Origin: an uncultured Alphaproteobacteria bacterium
GTDB taxonomy: Bacteria; Pseudomonadota; Alphaproteobacteria; HIMB59; GCA-002718135
DNA length: 64,000 nucleotides
Reading direction: 5' to 3'
Assembly: GCA_902625365.1 (NCBI GenBank)
Contig: CACOAX010000001.1
Coordinates: 40,310-104,309, forward strand
Within the stretch, counting starts at the first letter, position 1. Each line of letters opens with the position of its first letter. The notes under the pieces were generated by a model, which saw only the letters and a program-made list of their open reading frames with translations, made no database searches and was not told the origin of the DNA. Positions 9,519 through 19,364 of this stretch are shown here, in pieces. The position numbers and the translations under genes are program-made.

Positions 9519-9872
9519 ATGTACAAAGAATCTTGGGGTCTAAAAAGAATTTGTCCGATGTGTAGTAAACAATACTACGACCTAGGAAGAACGGAGCTTG
9601 AGTGTCCTGAATGTGGTAAAGAAATTGAAGTTACTACTATGACAAGACCAAGACGTGGAAGAAAACCTGGAAGTACAAATGCCGCACCCTTAACAAATCC
9701 TATTCCTCCAAAACCAAAAGAAAAAGATGATGATCTTGATATCGATAATTTGGATTTGGATAACAACGAAGATAATCTAGAAGATGATACTGTTTTATTA
9801 GAAGACGAAACAGAAATTGATCCAATAGCTGAAGGTATTAAGCCTAAAGAAGACGGCGAAGAAGAATACTAA
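9519..9872 (+). CDS. TIGR02300 (FYDLN_acid) family protein
   Basis: N-terminus MYKESWGLKRICPMCSKQYYDLGRTELECPECG with a strongly acidic C-terminal tail. Confidence 0.9.
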   Translation: MYKESWGLKRICPMCSKQYYDLGRTELECPECGKEIEVTTMTRPRRGRKPGSTNAAPLTNPIPPKPKEKDDDLDIDNLDLDNNEDNLEDDTVLLEDETEIDPIAEGIKPKEDGEEEY

Positions 9873-9894
9873 AATTTTAATAAAAATTTAGAAG

Positions 9895-11133
9895 ATGTAT
9901 AAGGTACTACAAAACACTTGGGCCCTTTTTTTTGGCTTTGGCTTAATCTGTCTTGGACATGGATTGCAAGGAACACTAATTGGTGTTCGTTCTGTTTTAG
10001 AAGGTTTTAGTTTTTTTGCATCAGGACTAATTATAGCTGGTTATTACGTTGGATACTTAACTGGCGCATTGACAATTCCAATTTTTTTACAACGTGTTGG
10101 TCACATAAGAGTTTTTGCCGCTTTAGCATCTCTTGCATCTATAGCTATATTATTACACTCAGTATTTGTTCATCCCTATTCATGGATGTTTATAAGAATA
10201 TTAACTGGAGTAAGTCTTGCTGGGATTTATGTGATAATGGAAAGTTGGCTGAATGAAAAATCAACTAATCAAACTCGTGGTCAATTACTTTCCGTTTACA
10301 TGATTATTACTTTTGTGTTTGTTGGAGCAGGACAATTTTTATTAAATTTAGGTGATCCAGCTAAAGTTGATTTATTTATTTTAGTATCAATCTTATTATC
10401 ATTCGCACTTCTTCCCATTCTTCTATCTTCAACAGAACAACCTAATACAGAAAGTCCTAAATTTTTTTCTTTAAGAGAGTTTTATACTGTTTCACCTTTA
10501 GGTTTTGTTGGTGCATTAGCAACTGGTTTATCCCATAGTGCAGTGTTTGGATACGGTGCAATTTATGCGTCATCTATTAATTTAAGCTTATTTGAAATTT
10601 CTCTTTATATGATGATCATAACATCTGCTGGCGCCCTATCTCAATGGCCTATTGGATATTTGTCAGATAGAATTGATAGACGTGTTATTCTTATTGCTGT
10701 TTCCTTTATGGCTTCAGGTTTGAGTTTATTTTTTGTTTTTGCAAGCTTTATGCCACTTACATTATTCTTAATTTTTACTGGTCTTTTTTCTATTGCTTGT
10801 TTGCCTATGTATTCACTTACGGTTGCTCATACAAATGACTTCTTACAACCTAATGAGATAGTATCAGCAAGTGCAACCTTTGGTATACTTATTGGTATTG
10901 GATCAATTATTGGACCTTTGTTTGTTTCTGGTTTCATGGAAATTTTAGGAGCTGTAGGTTTTTACATCTATTTATTTTTGATACATGGACTATTAGGATT
11001 ATTTGGTTTGTATAGGATGACACAAAGAACTAAACCACGTGATCTTGAATCACAATACAATCCTTTACCACGAAATATTAGTCCTGCCGGTATGGAAATG
11101 AACCCAGTTACTGAGCCAACTGAGAACGAGTAA
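9895..11133 (+). CDS. MFS transporter (YcaD-like)
   Basis: Twelve-TM pattern; ESWLNEKSTNQTRGQLLSVYMI and GYLSDRIDRR. Confidence 0.8.
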   Translation: MYKVLQNTWALFFGFGLICLGHGLQGTLIGVRSVLEGFSFFASGLIIAGYYVGYLTGALTIPIFLQRVGHIRVFAALASLASIAILLHSVFVHPYSWMFIRILTGVSLAGIYVIMESWLNEKSTNQTRGQLLSVYMIITFVFVGAGQFLLNLGDPAKVDLFILVSILLSFALLPILLSSTEQPNTESPKFFSLREFYTVSPLGFVGALATGLSHSAVFGYGAIYASSINLSLFEISLYMMIITSAGALSQWPIGYLSDRIDRRVILIAVSFMASGLSLFFVFASFMPLTLFLIFTGLFSIACLPMYSLTVAHTNDFLQPNEIVSASATFGILIGIGSIIGPLFVSGFMEILGAVGFYIYLFLIHGLLGLFGLYRMTQRTKPRDLESQYNPLPRNISPAGMEMNPVTEPTENE

Positions 11134-11713
11134 GTCTTTTAAATATTCTGTGAAGTAACAAGAGAATAATTATTCCCATATAAATAACTGGTTCAGTTTT
11201 ATCAGCACGAACTAGAACATAAAAATGCATACTAGCCAGAATGGCGACAGGATAAATTAAGTAATGAATTTTCTTCCATAATTTAAAACCTAATCGTTTA
11301 ATCATATTGTTTGTTGAGGTACTAGCAAGCGGGATTAAAAAAAGAAAACTTATAAAACCAAAAGTTATAAAGGGTCTTTTTATTATATCTTGAACGATGA
11401 ATTGAATATCTAGAAAATGATCTAAAACTATGTAAGTAGAGAAATGCAAACAGACATAATAGAAAGCAAAAAGCCCAATCATTCTTCGCAATACAACTAT
11501 CGATTTTAAAGGTTTAATGTTTGATAGAGTAGTAATCATAAGAGTTATTATTATTAGTCTGAGTGCCATCAGACCTAACTCGTCCATTAGTTTTTCGATT
11601 GGATTTACTCCAAGATTCCCTGTAACAAATTGGTACGCCCAGAGTAAACTTGGGAATAGAATTAAAATAAATAAGATAGGCTTACTGCGATTAAAATTTC
11701 TTGTTGAAAACAT
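11108..11713 (-). CDS. msrQ: Ferric-reductase-like heme membrane subunit MsrQ
   Basis: YedZ-like: GLMALRLIIITLMITTL, RRMIGLFAFYYVCLHFSTY, LGFKLWKKIHYLIYPVAILASMHFYVLVRAD; directly downstream of msrP. Confidence 0.9.
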   Translation of the reverse strand: MFSTRNFNRSKPILFILILFPSLLWAYQFVTGNLGVNPIEKLMDELGLMALRLIIITLMITTLSNIKPLKSIVVLRRMIGLFAFYYVCLHFSTYIVLDHFLDIQFIVQDIIKRPFITFGFISFLFLIPLASTSTNNMIKRLGFKLWKKIHYLIYPVAILASMHFYVLVRADKTEPVIYMGIIILLLLHRIFKRLTRSQLAQ

Positions 11714-11716
11714 TCA

Positions 11717-12634
11717 TTAATAAAATTTAGTTAAATCTAAATCTTTATAGAGATGGGCTACTTCTTTTTCATAGCCATTAAACATAAGCGTTTCTCTTCT
11801 TTTAAATTCTCCAATTCGTCTCTCTGTTCCTTGACTCCATCTTGGATGGTTAACATTAGGATTAACATTAGCATAAAAACCATATTCCCATGGAGCCAAA
11901 GTTTCCCAAGATGTTTCAGGTTGGGTATCTAAAAATCTGATTTCCACAATTGATTTAATTGATTTGAAACCATACTTCCATGGAACAACTAATCTTATGG
12001 GTGCACCATTTTGATTGGGCATTTCATGACCATACAATCCAGTTGCTAATATTGTTAAAGGATTCATTGCTTCATCCATTCGAAGCCCTTCTCTATATGG
12101 CCAAATAATTGTTCTTTTTTGTTGTCCTGGCATTTCTTCGGGCCTGAATACAGTTACAAACTGAACGTACTTTGCTGAACTTAAAGGTTCGGCCATTTTT
12201 ATAAGTTCAGATAGCTGAAAACCTTGCCAAGGAATAACCATGGACCATGCCTCAACACATCTTAAGCGATACACTCTATCTTCTATTGTTACATTTGATA
12301 AAATTTTTTCTAAATCAAATGTTTGAGGTTTTTTCACTAAACCATCTATTTTTATTGCCCATGGTCTAGGCTTAAAATTTCCAGAGTTTAAGTGAGGATG
12401 TTTTTTATGAGTGCCAAATTCATAAAAATTATTATACGTTGTGATTTCTTCGTAAGAATTAAGTTTATCATTTTCATTTAGTTTTTTAGTATAAACTGAA
12501 AAATCACTATCGTGGTTTGCAAATGCTGATGAGGTAACTGTTGTTAGCATGGCACTAGCCAAAGATCCCTTTATAAACTTACGTCTATTTAAATAAGTCT
12601 TATAGGGTGTGATTTCAGATCCTAAAATTTTCAT
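11717..12634 (-). CDS. msrP: Protein-methionine-sulfoxide reductase catalytic subunit MsrP
   Basis: Twin-arginine NRRKFIKG; molybdopterin Cys region RLRCVEAWSMVIPWQGF; PIRLVVPWKYGFKSIKSI. Confidence 0.93.
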   Translation of the reverse strand: MKILGSEITPYKTYLNRRKFIKGSLASAMLTTVTSSAFANHDSDFSVYTKKLNENDKLNSYEEITTYNNFYEFGTHKKHPHLNSGNFKPRPWAIKIDGLVKKPQTFDLEKILSNVTIEDRVYRLRCVEAWSMVIPWQGFQLSELIKMAEPLSSAKYVQFVTVFRPEEMPGQQKRTIIWPYREGLRMDEAMNPLTILATGLYGHEMPNQNGAPIRLVVPWKYGFKSIKSIVEIRFLDTQPETSWETLAPWEYGFYANVNPNVNHPRWSQGTERRIGEFKRRETLMFNGYEKEVAHLYKDLDLTKFY

Positions 12635-12720
12635 ATTTTAAATATATATTAATAAATCTAAAATTGTAGTAATGTTAAGAACATCTTTATCAAATCAATT
12701 TAAATTGTTAGTGTAAATCC

Positions 12721-14511
12721 ATGAAAAATCTTTCTATCTTACTACTCAGCGTTTTCTCATTTTTATTACCTCTAAAGTTTGCTTCTGCAGAAAAAGTTCA
12801 TGGAATTGCAATGCATGGCACACCAAAATATAGCGGTAATTTTACACACTTAGATTATGTTAATCCAAATGCACCTAAAGGCGGAACAGTAAAATTTGGA
12901 TCATATGGGTCTTTTGATAATCTAAATAGAGTAGCTTTTAAAGGCTCAAAAGCTGCTGGTCTTGGGTATGTTAATGATACGTTAATGAGAAGAGTATGGG
13001 ATGAAGCATTCTCTCTCTATGGTTTAATAGCCGAAAAGGTAGAATTACCTGAAGATAGATCTTCTATAACTTTTTATTTGAATTCAAATGCAACCTTTCA
13101 TGATGGCTCACCAATAACACGTGATGATGTTTTATTTAGTTTAGAAACATTTCAAACAAAAGGGACTCCAAATCAGAAAAAGACTTATGGCAAAGTTATT
13201 AAAACAGAATTGATTGGAAATGATGGAATAAAAATGATTTTTGAAAATAATGAAGATAAAGAATTACCTCTTATTATTGCAGGCTTTCTTCCTATCATTC
13301 CAAAAAAGTTTTATGAAAATCTTGATGTCACAAAAACATTTTTAGATATCCCTCTAGGCAGTGGTCCATACCAAGTGGATAGTCTCGATCCAGGACGTCA
13401 AATTAAATACAAACGTGTTGAAAATTATTGGGCAAAAGATTTACCAGTAAATAAAGGTCTCTATAATTTTGATACAATTATTTATGATTATTACAAAGAC
13501 TCAAATGTTTTAGTTGAAGCATTTAAAGTTGGCGAATACGACTTTAGAAGAGAATACAACGTTAAACGTTGGTTATCAGAATATGATTTCAAAGCTGTCC
13601 AGAATGGTGAAGTAATATTGACAGAAATGAATAATGATAGACCTGTTGGAATGAATGGTCTTGTGATGAATACAAGACGTGACATATTTAATAATAGAAA
13701 TGTAAGACTTGCTTTGAGTTATGCCTATGATCATGAATGGATTAATAAAACAATATATCAAAATGCTTATGTGAGAACAGATAGTTATTTTGATAATTCG
13801 CCATTAGCTTCCTCAGGCTTACCGTCAAAAAATGAATTAGAATTATTGAATGTATGGAAAGATAAAATTCCAGCAGAGGTATTTACGGAATCATTTACGC
13901 CACCTATTACGAATGGCAGTGGTAATGATCGTAAAAATTTATTGAAAGCAAAAGACATACTCGAAAAAGAAGGGTGGTTTGTTGAAAACGGAAAACTCAT
14001 AAAAGATGGAATGGAATTCAAGTTTGAGTTTTTGATTGTCAGTCCATCTGATGAGAAGATTGCCTTGGCCTATCAAAGTAATTTAAAAAAACTTGGCATT
14101 ACAATGGACGTAAGAACTGTTGATTCATCACAGTATCAAGAACGTTTGTTAAGTTATGATTTTGATATGATTAAAAGATACTGGGGAGTCAGTTTAAGTC
14201 CAGGAAATGAGCAGCAATTTTATTGGGGATCAGAAGTTGGTCAAAAAGATGGAAGTAGAAATTATCCTGGTATCAATAGTCCAGCAGTCGATGCATTAAT
14301 TGAAAAACTAATTAGTGCAACAAATAGAGAAGAATTAACAACGGCGATCCACGCACTTGATAGAGTATTGTTATGGGGTCACTATGTCGTTCCTCTTTAT
14401 CATAGCAACAAAGACAGAATTGCTTATTGGGATTTTTTTGAATACCCAGATGAAATTCCACTTTACGGAATTGTAATAGAATCTTGGTGGATTAATAAAG
14501 ATAAACAATAA
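12721..14511 (+). CDS. Family 5 extracellular solute-binding protein (YejA-like)
   Basis: Signal peptide; HGIAMHGTPKYSGNFTHLDYVNPNAPKGGTVKFGSYGSFDNLNRV, typical of YejA-type oligopeptide SBPs. Confidence 0.88.
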   Translation: MKNLSILLLSVFSFLLPLKFASAEKVHGIAMHGTPKYSGNFTHLDYVNPNAPKGGTVKFGSYGSFDNLNRVAFKGSKAAGLGYVNDTLMRRVWDEAFSLYGLIAEKVELPEDRSSITFYLNSNATFHDGSPITRDDVLFSLETFQTKGTPNQKKTYGKVIKTELIGNDGIKMIFENNEDKELPLIIAGFLPIIPKKFYENLDVTKTFLDIPLGSGPYQVDSLDPGRQIKYKRVENYWAKDLPVNKGLYNFDTIIYDYYKDSNVLVEAFKVGEYDFRREYNVKRWLSEYDFKAVQNGEVILTEMNNDRPVGMNGLVMNTRRDIFNNRNVRLALSYAYDHEWINKTIYQNAYVRTDSYFDNSPLASSGLPSKNELELLNVWKDKIPAEVFTESFTPPITNGSGNDRKNLLKAKDILEKEGWFVENGKLIKDGMEFKFEFLIVSPSDEKIALAYQSNLKKLGITMDVRTVDSSQYQERLLSYDFDMIKRYWGVSLSPGNEQQFYWGSEVGQKDGSRNYPGINSPAVDALIEKLISATNREELTTAIHALDRVLLWGHYVVPLYHSNKDRIAYWDFFEYPDEIPLYGIVIESWWINKDKQ

Positions 14512-14532
14512 AGTAAGTAATCAAATATTTTT

Positions 14533-15417
14533 ATGAGTCATACAAGAGCTAACATATTCATGTTAATTGCCTCACTTATATGGGGAACAGCTTTTGTAAG
14601 CCAAACTACTGGAATGGGAGCCATAGGTCCTTTTACTTTTAGCTTTGGAAGATTCTTTTTTGCTTTTTTAACAGTAGCTCCATTTGCAATTTATCTAGAA
14701 CAACAAAATATTTTTAAAATATTAAGTGATAGAAAAAAAATTTATCTTTGTTTGGCTACAGGTTTTTTTCTTTTTGGTGGTATGGGTCTTCAACAATACG
14801 CTTTACAAAAATCATTAATATCAAATGCTGCTTTTCTTAGCACTCTTTACGTTCCCTTTGTTGGTATAATTTCAAGATTCATAATTAAAAAACAGGTACA
14901 CTGGATTATTTGGATTGCCATTTTACTTTGTTTATATGGATCATATCTTTTATCCTCTAATCAATCAGTCGAAATTCAACAGTCAGATTCACTCTTGTTT
15001 ATTGCTGCTTTGTTTTTTGCCTTACATATTATTTGTATTGATATTTTTATGAAAGAACTCAACAGTCCTTTTTTATTTGGAAGTATTCAGTACTTTATTG
15101 TTTTTATATTATCTATGATCTTAGCTTTTATGTGGGAAGAGCCAAAGCTCTCAAATATGCAAATTGAATGGTTTGAAATTTTATATACGGGTATATTTTC
15201 TGCTGGCATTGGATATACACTTCAAATTATCGCTCAACATAAAGCTAATCCTGCTCCAGCTGCTATTATTTTATCAATGGAGTCAGTCTTTGCTGCAATA
15301 GCAGGTTGGATACTTTTAAATCAAGTTTTAGACACACAAAAAATACTTGGATGTCTTGCAATATTTATTGGAGTGATTATAGTACAATTAGTACCAATAA
15401 TTATTAAACAAAAATGA
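14533..15417 (+). CDS. EamA/DMT-superfamily transporter
   Basis: ANIFMLIASLIWGTAFVSQTTGM and C-terminal EamA repeat PAAIILSMESVFAAIAGWILLNQ. Confidence 0.88.
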   Translation: MSHTRANIFMLIASLIWGTAFVSQTTGMGAIGPFTFSFGRFFFAFLTVAPFAIYLEQQNIFKILSDRKKIYLCLATGFFLFGGMGLQQYALQKSLISNAAFLSTLYVPFVGIISRFIIKKQVHWIIWIAILLCLYGSYLLSSNQSVEIQQSDSLLFIAALFFALHIICIDIFMKELNSPFLFGSIQYFIVFILSMILAFMWEEPKLSNMQIEWFEILYTGIFSAGIGYTLQIIAQHKANPAPAAIILSMESVFAAIAGWILLNQVLDTQKILGCLAIFIGVIIVQLVPIIIKQK

Positions 15418-16388
15418 GTGATAAATTAGATGTAGTTGGAATTGGAAATGCTATGGTAGATGCCATAATTCCTTCCAATCAAAGTGAAATTGAAAAACAT
15501 GAAATTAATAGAGATTCAATGAATCTTATTGATGAAAACTTAAAAAATAACTTACATGAAAGTTATTCTATTAGAGAAATGGCAGGCGGAGGTTCTCTTG
15601 GTAACTCCATGTTTGGTATTACCTCTTTTGGCGGTAATGGAAGTTTTATTGGAAAAATTAAAAATGATGAAGTTGGTATTTTTCTTCAAAAAGATATGGT
15701 CAGAGAAGGTTTACAGTTTCCTTTAGGTTTTACTTCGCCAGATATTTCTACAGGATGTTGTACAATTTTTGTTGAGGAAGATGGAACAAGGACAATGTGT
15801 ACTTTTCTAGGTGCAGGAACTTTAATTGGACCAGATGATATTAATGATCAGCACATAAAAAATCATAAAATAGCTTATTTAGAAGGCTACTTATGGGATA
15901 ATGAAAATGCGAAAAAAGCTATGAAGAAAATGGTTGATATTTGTAAAGCAGATAATCAGCAAATTGCTTTTACTTTGTCTGATTTATTTTGTGTTGATAG
16001 GCATAGAGATTCTTTCAAGGAATTAATTGAGAATGATGTAGATATTCTTTTTGCTAACGAGGATGAGATTAAAGCTCAGTCTGAGGAGACAAACTTTGAC
16101 AATGCTATTGAGTATGCAAAATCATTAAATATGACTGTAGCAATTACAAGAGCAGAGAAAGGATCTGTGATTGTAGAAAAAGATAAAATAATTGAGATTA
16201 ATCCAATTCAAGTAGACAAAGTTGTTGATACGACTGGAGCGGGTGATCTTTATGCAGCTGGGTTTTTGTTTGGCATTGCCAGAGGTAAAGATATTTCCAC
16301 TTCTGGAAATTATGCCAGCATTGCTGCTGCAGAAATAATTTCGCATTATGGGGCAAGACCTTTAGTGAAATTATCTAATTTAATTTAG
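15414..16388 (+). CDS. PfkB-family carbohydrate/adenosine kinase
   Basis: AGGGSLGNSMFGITSFGG and PfkB signature VVDTTGAGDLYAAGFLFG. Confidence 0.9.
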   Translation: MSDKLDVVGIGNAMVDAIIPSNQSEIEKHEINRDSMNLIDENLKNNLHESYSIREMAGGGSLGNSMFGITSFGGNGSFIGKIKNDEVGIFLQKDMVREGLQFPLGFTSPDISTGCCTIFVEEDGTRTMCTFLGAGTLIGPDDINDQHIKNHKIAYLEGYLWDNENAKKAMKKMVDICKADNQQIAFTLSDLFCVDRHRDSFKELIENDVDILFANEDEIKAQSEETNFDNAIEYAKSLNMTVAITRAEKGSVIVEKDKIIEINPIQVDKVVDTTGAGDLYAAGFLFGIARGKDISTSGNYASIAAAEIISHYGARPLVKLSNLI

Positions 16389-17355
16389 CTAATAAATTAT
16401 TTTTATTTTCTTTATCACAAAAAGAATATTTAATTGCGTTATGAGTAAGGGAGGTTAATTCTTTTTCATTTAAACCTAAATCTTCCATAACATTATACTC
16501 ACCACTAATCGTTGCGTTGAAAAAAGGTGGGTCATCTGAATTTACTGTTACTTTTACTCCTTGATCAAATAATGTTTTCACAGGATGATCTTCATAATCT
16601 TCATAAATCTTAGTTGCAATATTACTTGTTGGACAAGTTTCTAGAATAATATCTTTATCAATTATTTCTTTTACTAAATCAGGATCCTCTATTGACCGAA
16701 CTCCGTGGCCTAATCTTGTTGGGTGCAGGAGATTAATTGCATTTCTTATATTTTCAGGACCATCCCATTCACCTGCATGAACGGTAATTGGAAAATTTTC
16801 TTTTTTTAACATATCAAATGTTTCAACAAATAAATTTGGAGGAAAATGCAGCTCATCCCCAGCCAAACCAAAACCAACTAAACAAGGATGAGGATTATTT
16901 AAAACTTCTTCTGCAGTTCTTTGTACTGACTCTGGCCCTAAATGTCTGATCCCATTCATTATGTAACGTGAAACAATACCAAAATCCTCTTCGGCTTTTT
17001 TGGAAGCTTCATAGACTCCTTCGATAAAAGAATGATAGGTCATGCCTTTTTCTTTAGCATGAGTTGAGGAAATCATAGCTTCGACATAAAGAACATTATT
17101 AGCGGCACAATCTTTTAAATATTCATATGTTAATTCAAAATAATCTTCTGGTGTATGTATGACAGATGTAACTATGTCATATTTTTTTATAAAATCATAA
17201 AAATCATCCCATTGGTATGCATACTTTGATCCAAACATTTCTTCAGGTATTTCGTGATTATTTCGTTTAGCAAATTTCTTACACAGATCTGGTGTAATGG
17301 TTGCCTCTAAATGAACGTGGATTTCTGCTTTTTTAACTGAATTAAAAATATTCAT
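16375..17355 (-). CDS. add: Adenosine deaminase
   Basis: KAEIHVHLEATITPDL, FPITVHAGEW, HPTRLGHGVRS, NSDDPPFFNA. ATG at 17355 is preferred because the track start at 17484 overlaps the divergent gene at 17385. Confidence 0.9.
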   Translation of the reverse strand: MNIFNSVKKAEIHVHLEATITPDLCKKFAKRNNHEIPEEMFGSKYAYQWDDFYDFIKKYDIVTSVIHTPEDYFELTYEYLKDCAANNVLYVEAMISSTHAKEKGMTYHSFIEGVYEASKKAEEDFGIVSRYIMNGIRHLGPESVQRTAEEVLNNPHPCLVGFGLAGDELHFPPNLFVETFDMLKKENFPITVHAGEWDGPENIRNAINLLHPTRLGHGVRSIEDPDLVKEIIDKDIILETCPTSNIATKIYEDYEDHPVKTLFDQGVKVTVNSDDPPFFNATISGEYNVMEDLGLNEKELTSLTHNAIKYSFCDKENKNNLLAKLN

Positions 17356-17384
17356 ATAAATTAAATTACCTATATAATAATAAT

Positions 17385-18296
17385 ATGGAAGCAAGAATAA
17401 ACAGAAGAAGCTTTGTTTTTGGAGCCAGTTGCTCTTTATGTGGTTCGATAATTTTACCATCTTGTACACAAGTACCATTAACAAATCGAAATCAGTTAAA
17501 TTTATATGATAGCAATCTACCTATAATTTTAATGGGTGGCGGTGTAGCAGGTCTTCCAAAGATTTATCCTAATGAAAGAGCTCTTAATAAAGAAGTTGAT
17601 AAAACATATTCAAGATTTTTATCAAAAGCTAAAGAAGATAAAATTCTTCTAGATAATACAGATGAATCTAAAAAAATTGAAGAAATCGGAAAAGAAATTT
17701 ATACCTCTCTAGATACATTTTATATTAATAAGCGTGAAAAAAATCCTGTAGAAAATTTTAACTGGCAATTTGCTCTAATTGAATCTGATACAAAAAATGC
17801 ATGGTGTATGCCTGGTGGTAAAATTGCGTTCTATACTGGTATACTTCCTGTTTGTAAAAATGATGATGGAATTGCAGCAGTCATGGGACATGAAATTGCC
17901 CATGCATTTGCTAGACATACAGTAGAAAAATTAACTCAAGCATCTATGATTCAAATGGCAACAATTGGAATATCACGAAGTAGATATGCAGAACTTTTAA
18001 ATAAATCTTTAAGAGTTGGTAACGTAGGTGGTAATGTTTACAACTCAGTTGTTAAGTATGGGATTTTTCTTCCTTTTAGTAGAAAAATGGAAAGTGAAGC
18101 TGATTATTTAGGCATGGGATTTATGAATCTTGCAGGATTTAATCTTAAGGAGCCTGCTAAACTATGGCAAAGAATGATGGCAGGCCAAGAAGGAAGAATG
18201 CCCGAATTTATGGGGTCGCATCCAAGTCCTGATAACAGATCTAAAAAATTTCTCGAATGGGAAAGTGAAATTTTGGATAAATTTCCTCGTGTTTAA
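17385..18296 (+). CDS. M48-family metalloprotease, Tat-type putative lipoprotein
   Basis: NRRSFVFGASCSLCGSIILPSC (twin Arg and lipobox-like Cys); HEXXH in MGHEIAHAFARH; ESEADYLGMGFM. Confidence 0.88.
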   Translation: MEARINRRSFVFGASCSLCGSIILPSCTQVPLTNRNQLNLYDSNLPIILMGGGVAGLPKIYPNERALNKEVDKTYSRFLSKAKEDKILLDNTDESKKIEEIGKEIYTSLDTFYINKREKNPVENFNWQFALIESDTKNAWCMPGGKIAFYTGILPVCKNDDGIAAVMGHEIAHAFARHTVEKLTQASMIQMATIGISRSRYAELLNKSLRVGNVGGNVYNSVVKYGIFLPFSRKMESEADYLGMGFMNLAGFNLKEPAKLWQRMMAGQEGRMPEFMGSHPSPDNRSKKFLEWESEILDKFPRV

Positions 18297-18317
18297 TTTA
18301 TAGTATTTTAATTATTT

Positions 18318-19364
18318 ATGTCTGCAGTAGAAATCACAAATTTAAGTCACACAATAGGTAATAAGGAAATTTTAAAAAATATAAACTTTACTCTAAGCAA
18401 AGATAGTATCTCGTGTATTTTAGGACCGTCAGGAAGTGGTAAAACTTCACTCCTTAAATTAATTGCTGGTTTAGAAAGAGTACAAAACGGTAGTATAAAA
18501 ATAAACAGTAAAGAAGTAAGTAGCAAATCTAAACATTTGCCTACAGAAAAAAGAAATATTGGTTTTCTATTTCAAGATTATGCACTGTTTCCTCATCTAA
18601 CAGTTAAACAAAATTTGGAATATCCTATTAATTATAAAACTTCACCTCATACTATTGAAGATATAATTAAATTAATAAAACTTCCTAATTCACTTAATAA
18701 GTATCCTCATGAATTAAGTGGAGGTGAACAACAAAGAGTTGCTTTAGCAAGATCAATCATTTCAAACCCTGATATTCTTTTATTAGATGAGCCTTTTTCA
18801 AGCTTAGATTTAAATTTAAGAGAAGATGTAAGAGATGACACTTTACATTTACTTCAAAAATCAAATGTCTCAGTAATTATTGTTACTCATGATCCATTTG
18901 AAGCAATGTTTATTTCTAATCAAATTAACATTATGGATACGACTGGTAAAATAGTCCAATCAGGTAGCCCGGCAGAATTATATAATAATCCAGCTAATTC
19001 TTACGTAGCTGAATTCTTTGGAGAAACAAATAGATTTGAGGGTGTAGTAAAAAATGGGCAAATTATTACACCTGTTGGAAAGATAAGTGCTCCAAAAGAA
19101 TTAGAAAATAAAAATGTCAAAATTCATATTAGACCAAGAGGTATTAGATTAAACAAACAGCCTACACCTGTGAATGGTATAAAAGGAACTGTTATGGCTT
19201 CAAAATTAATGGGTTCATTTAGTTTTATTCATTTATCTGTTTTAGATAAAGATAATGAAATTGTTCACATTCATAGTCATATGCCTGCCGATTTTAATCC
19301 AAAACAATCCTCTGCAGTAGAAATAGAGATTGATCAAAAACAAACATTTATTTTTCAAAATTAA
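18318..19364 (+). CDS. Iron(III) ABC transporter ATP-binding protein (FbpC-like)
   Basis: Walker A GPSGSGKTS, signature ELSGGEQQRVALARS, Walker B ILLLDEPFSSLD, TOBE-like C-terminus; opposite an iron permease/SBP pair. Confidence 0.85.
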   Translation: MSAVEITNLSHTIGNKEILKNINFTLSKDSISCILGPSGSGKTSLLKLIAGLERVQNGSIKINSKEVSSKSKHLPTEKRNIGFLFQDYALFPHLTVKQNLEYPINYKTSPHTIEDIIKLIKLPNSLNKYPHELSGGEQQRVALARSIISNPDILLLDEPFSSLDLNLREDVRDDTLHLLQKSNVSVIIVTHDPFEAMFISNQINIMDTTGKIVQSGSPAELYNNPANSYVAEFFGETNRFEGVVKNGQIITPVGKISAPKELENKNVKIHIRPRGIRLNKQPTPVNGIKGTVMASKLMGSFSFIHLSVLDKDNEIVHIHSHMPADFNPKQSSAVEIEIDQKQTFIFQN

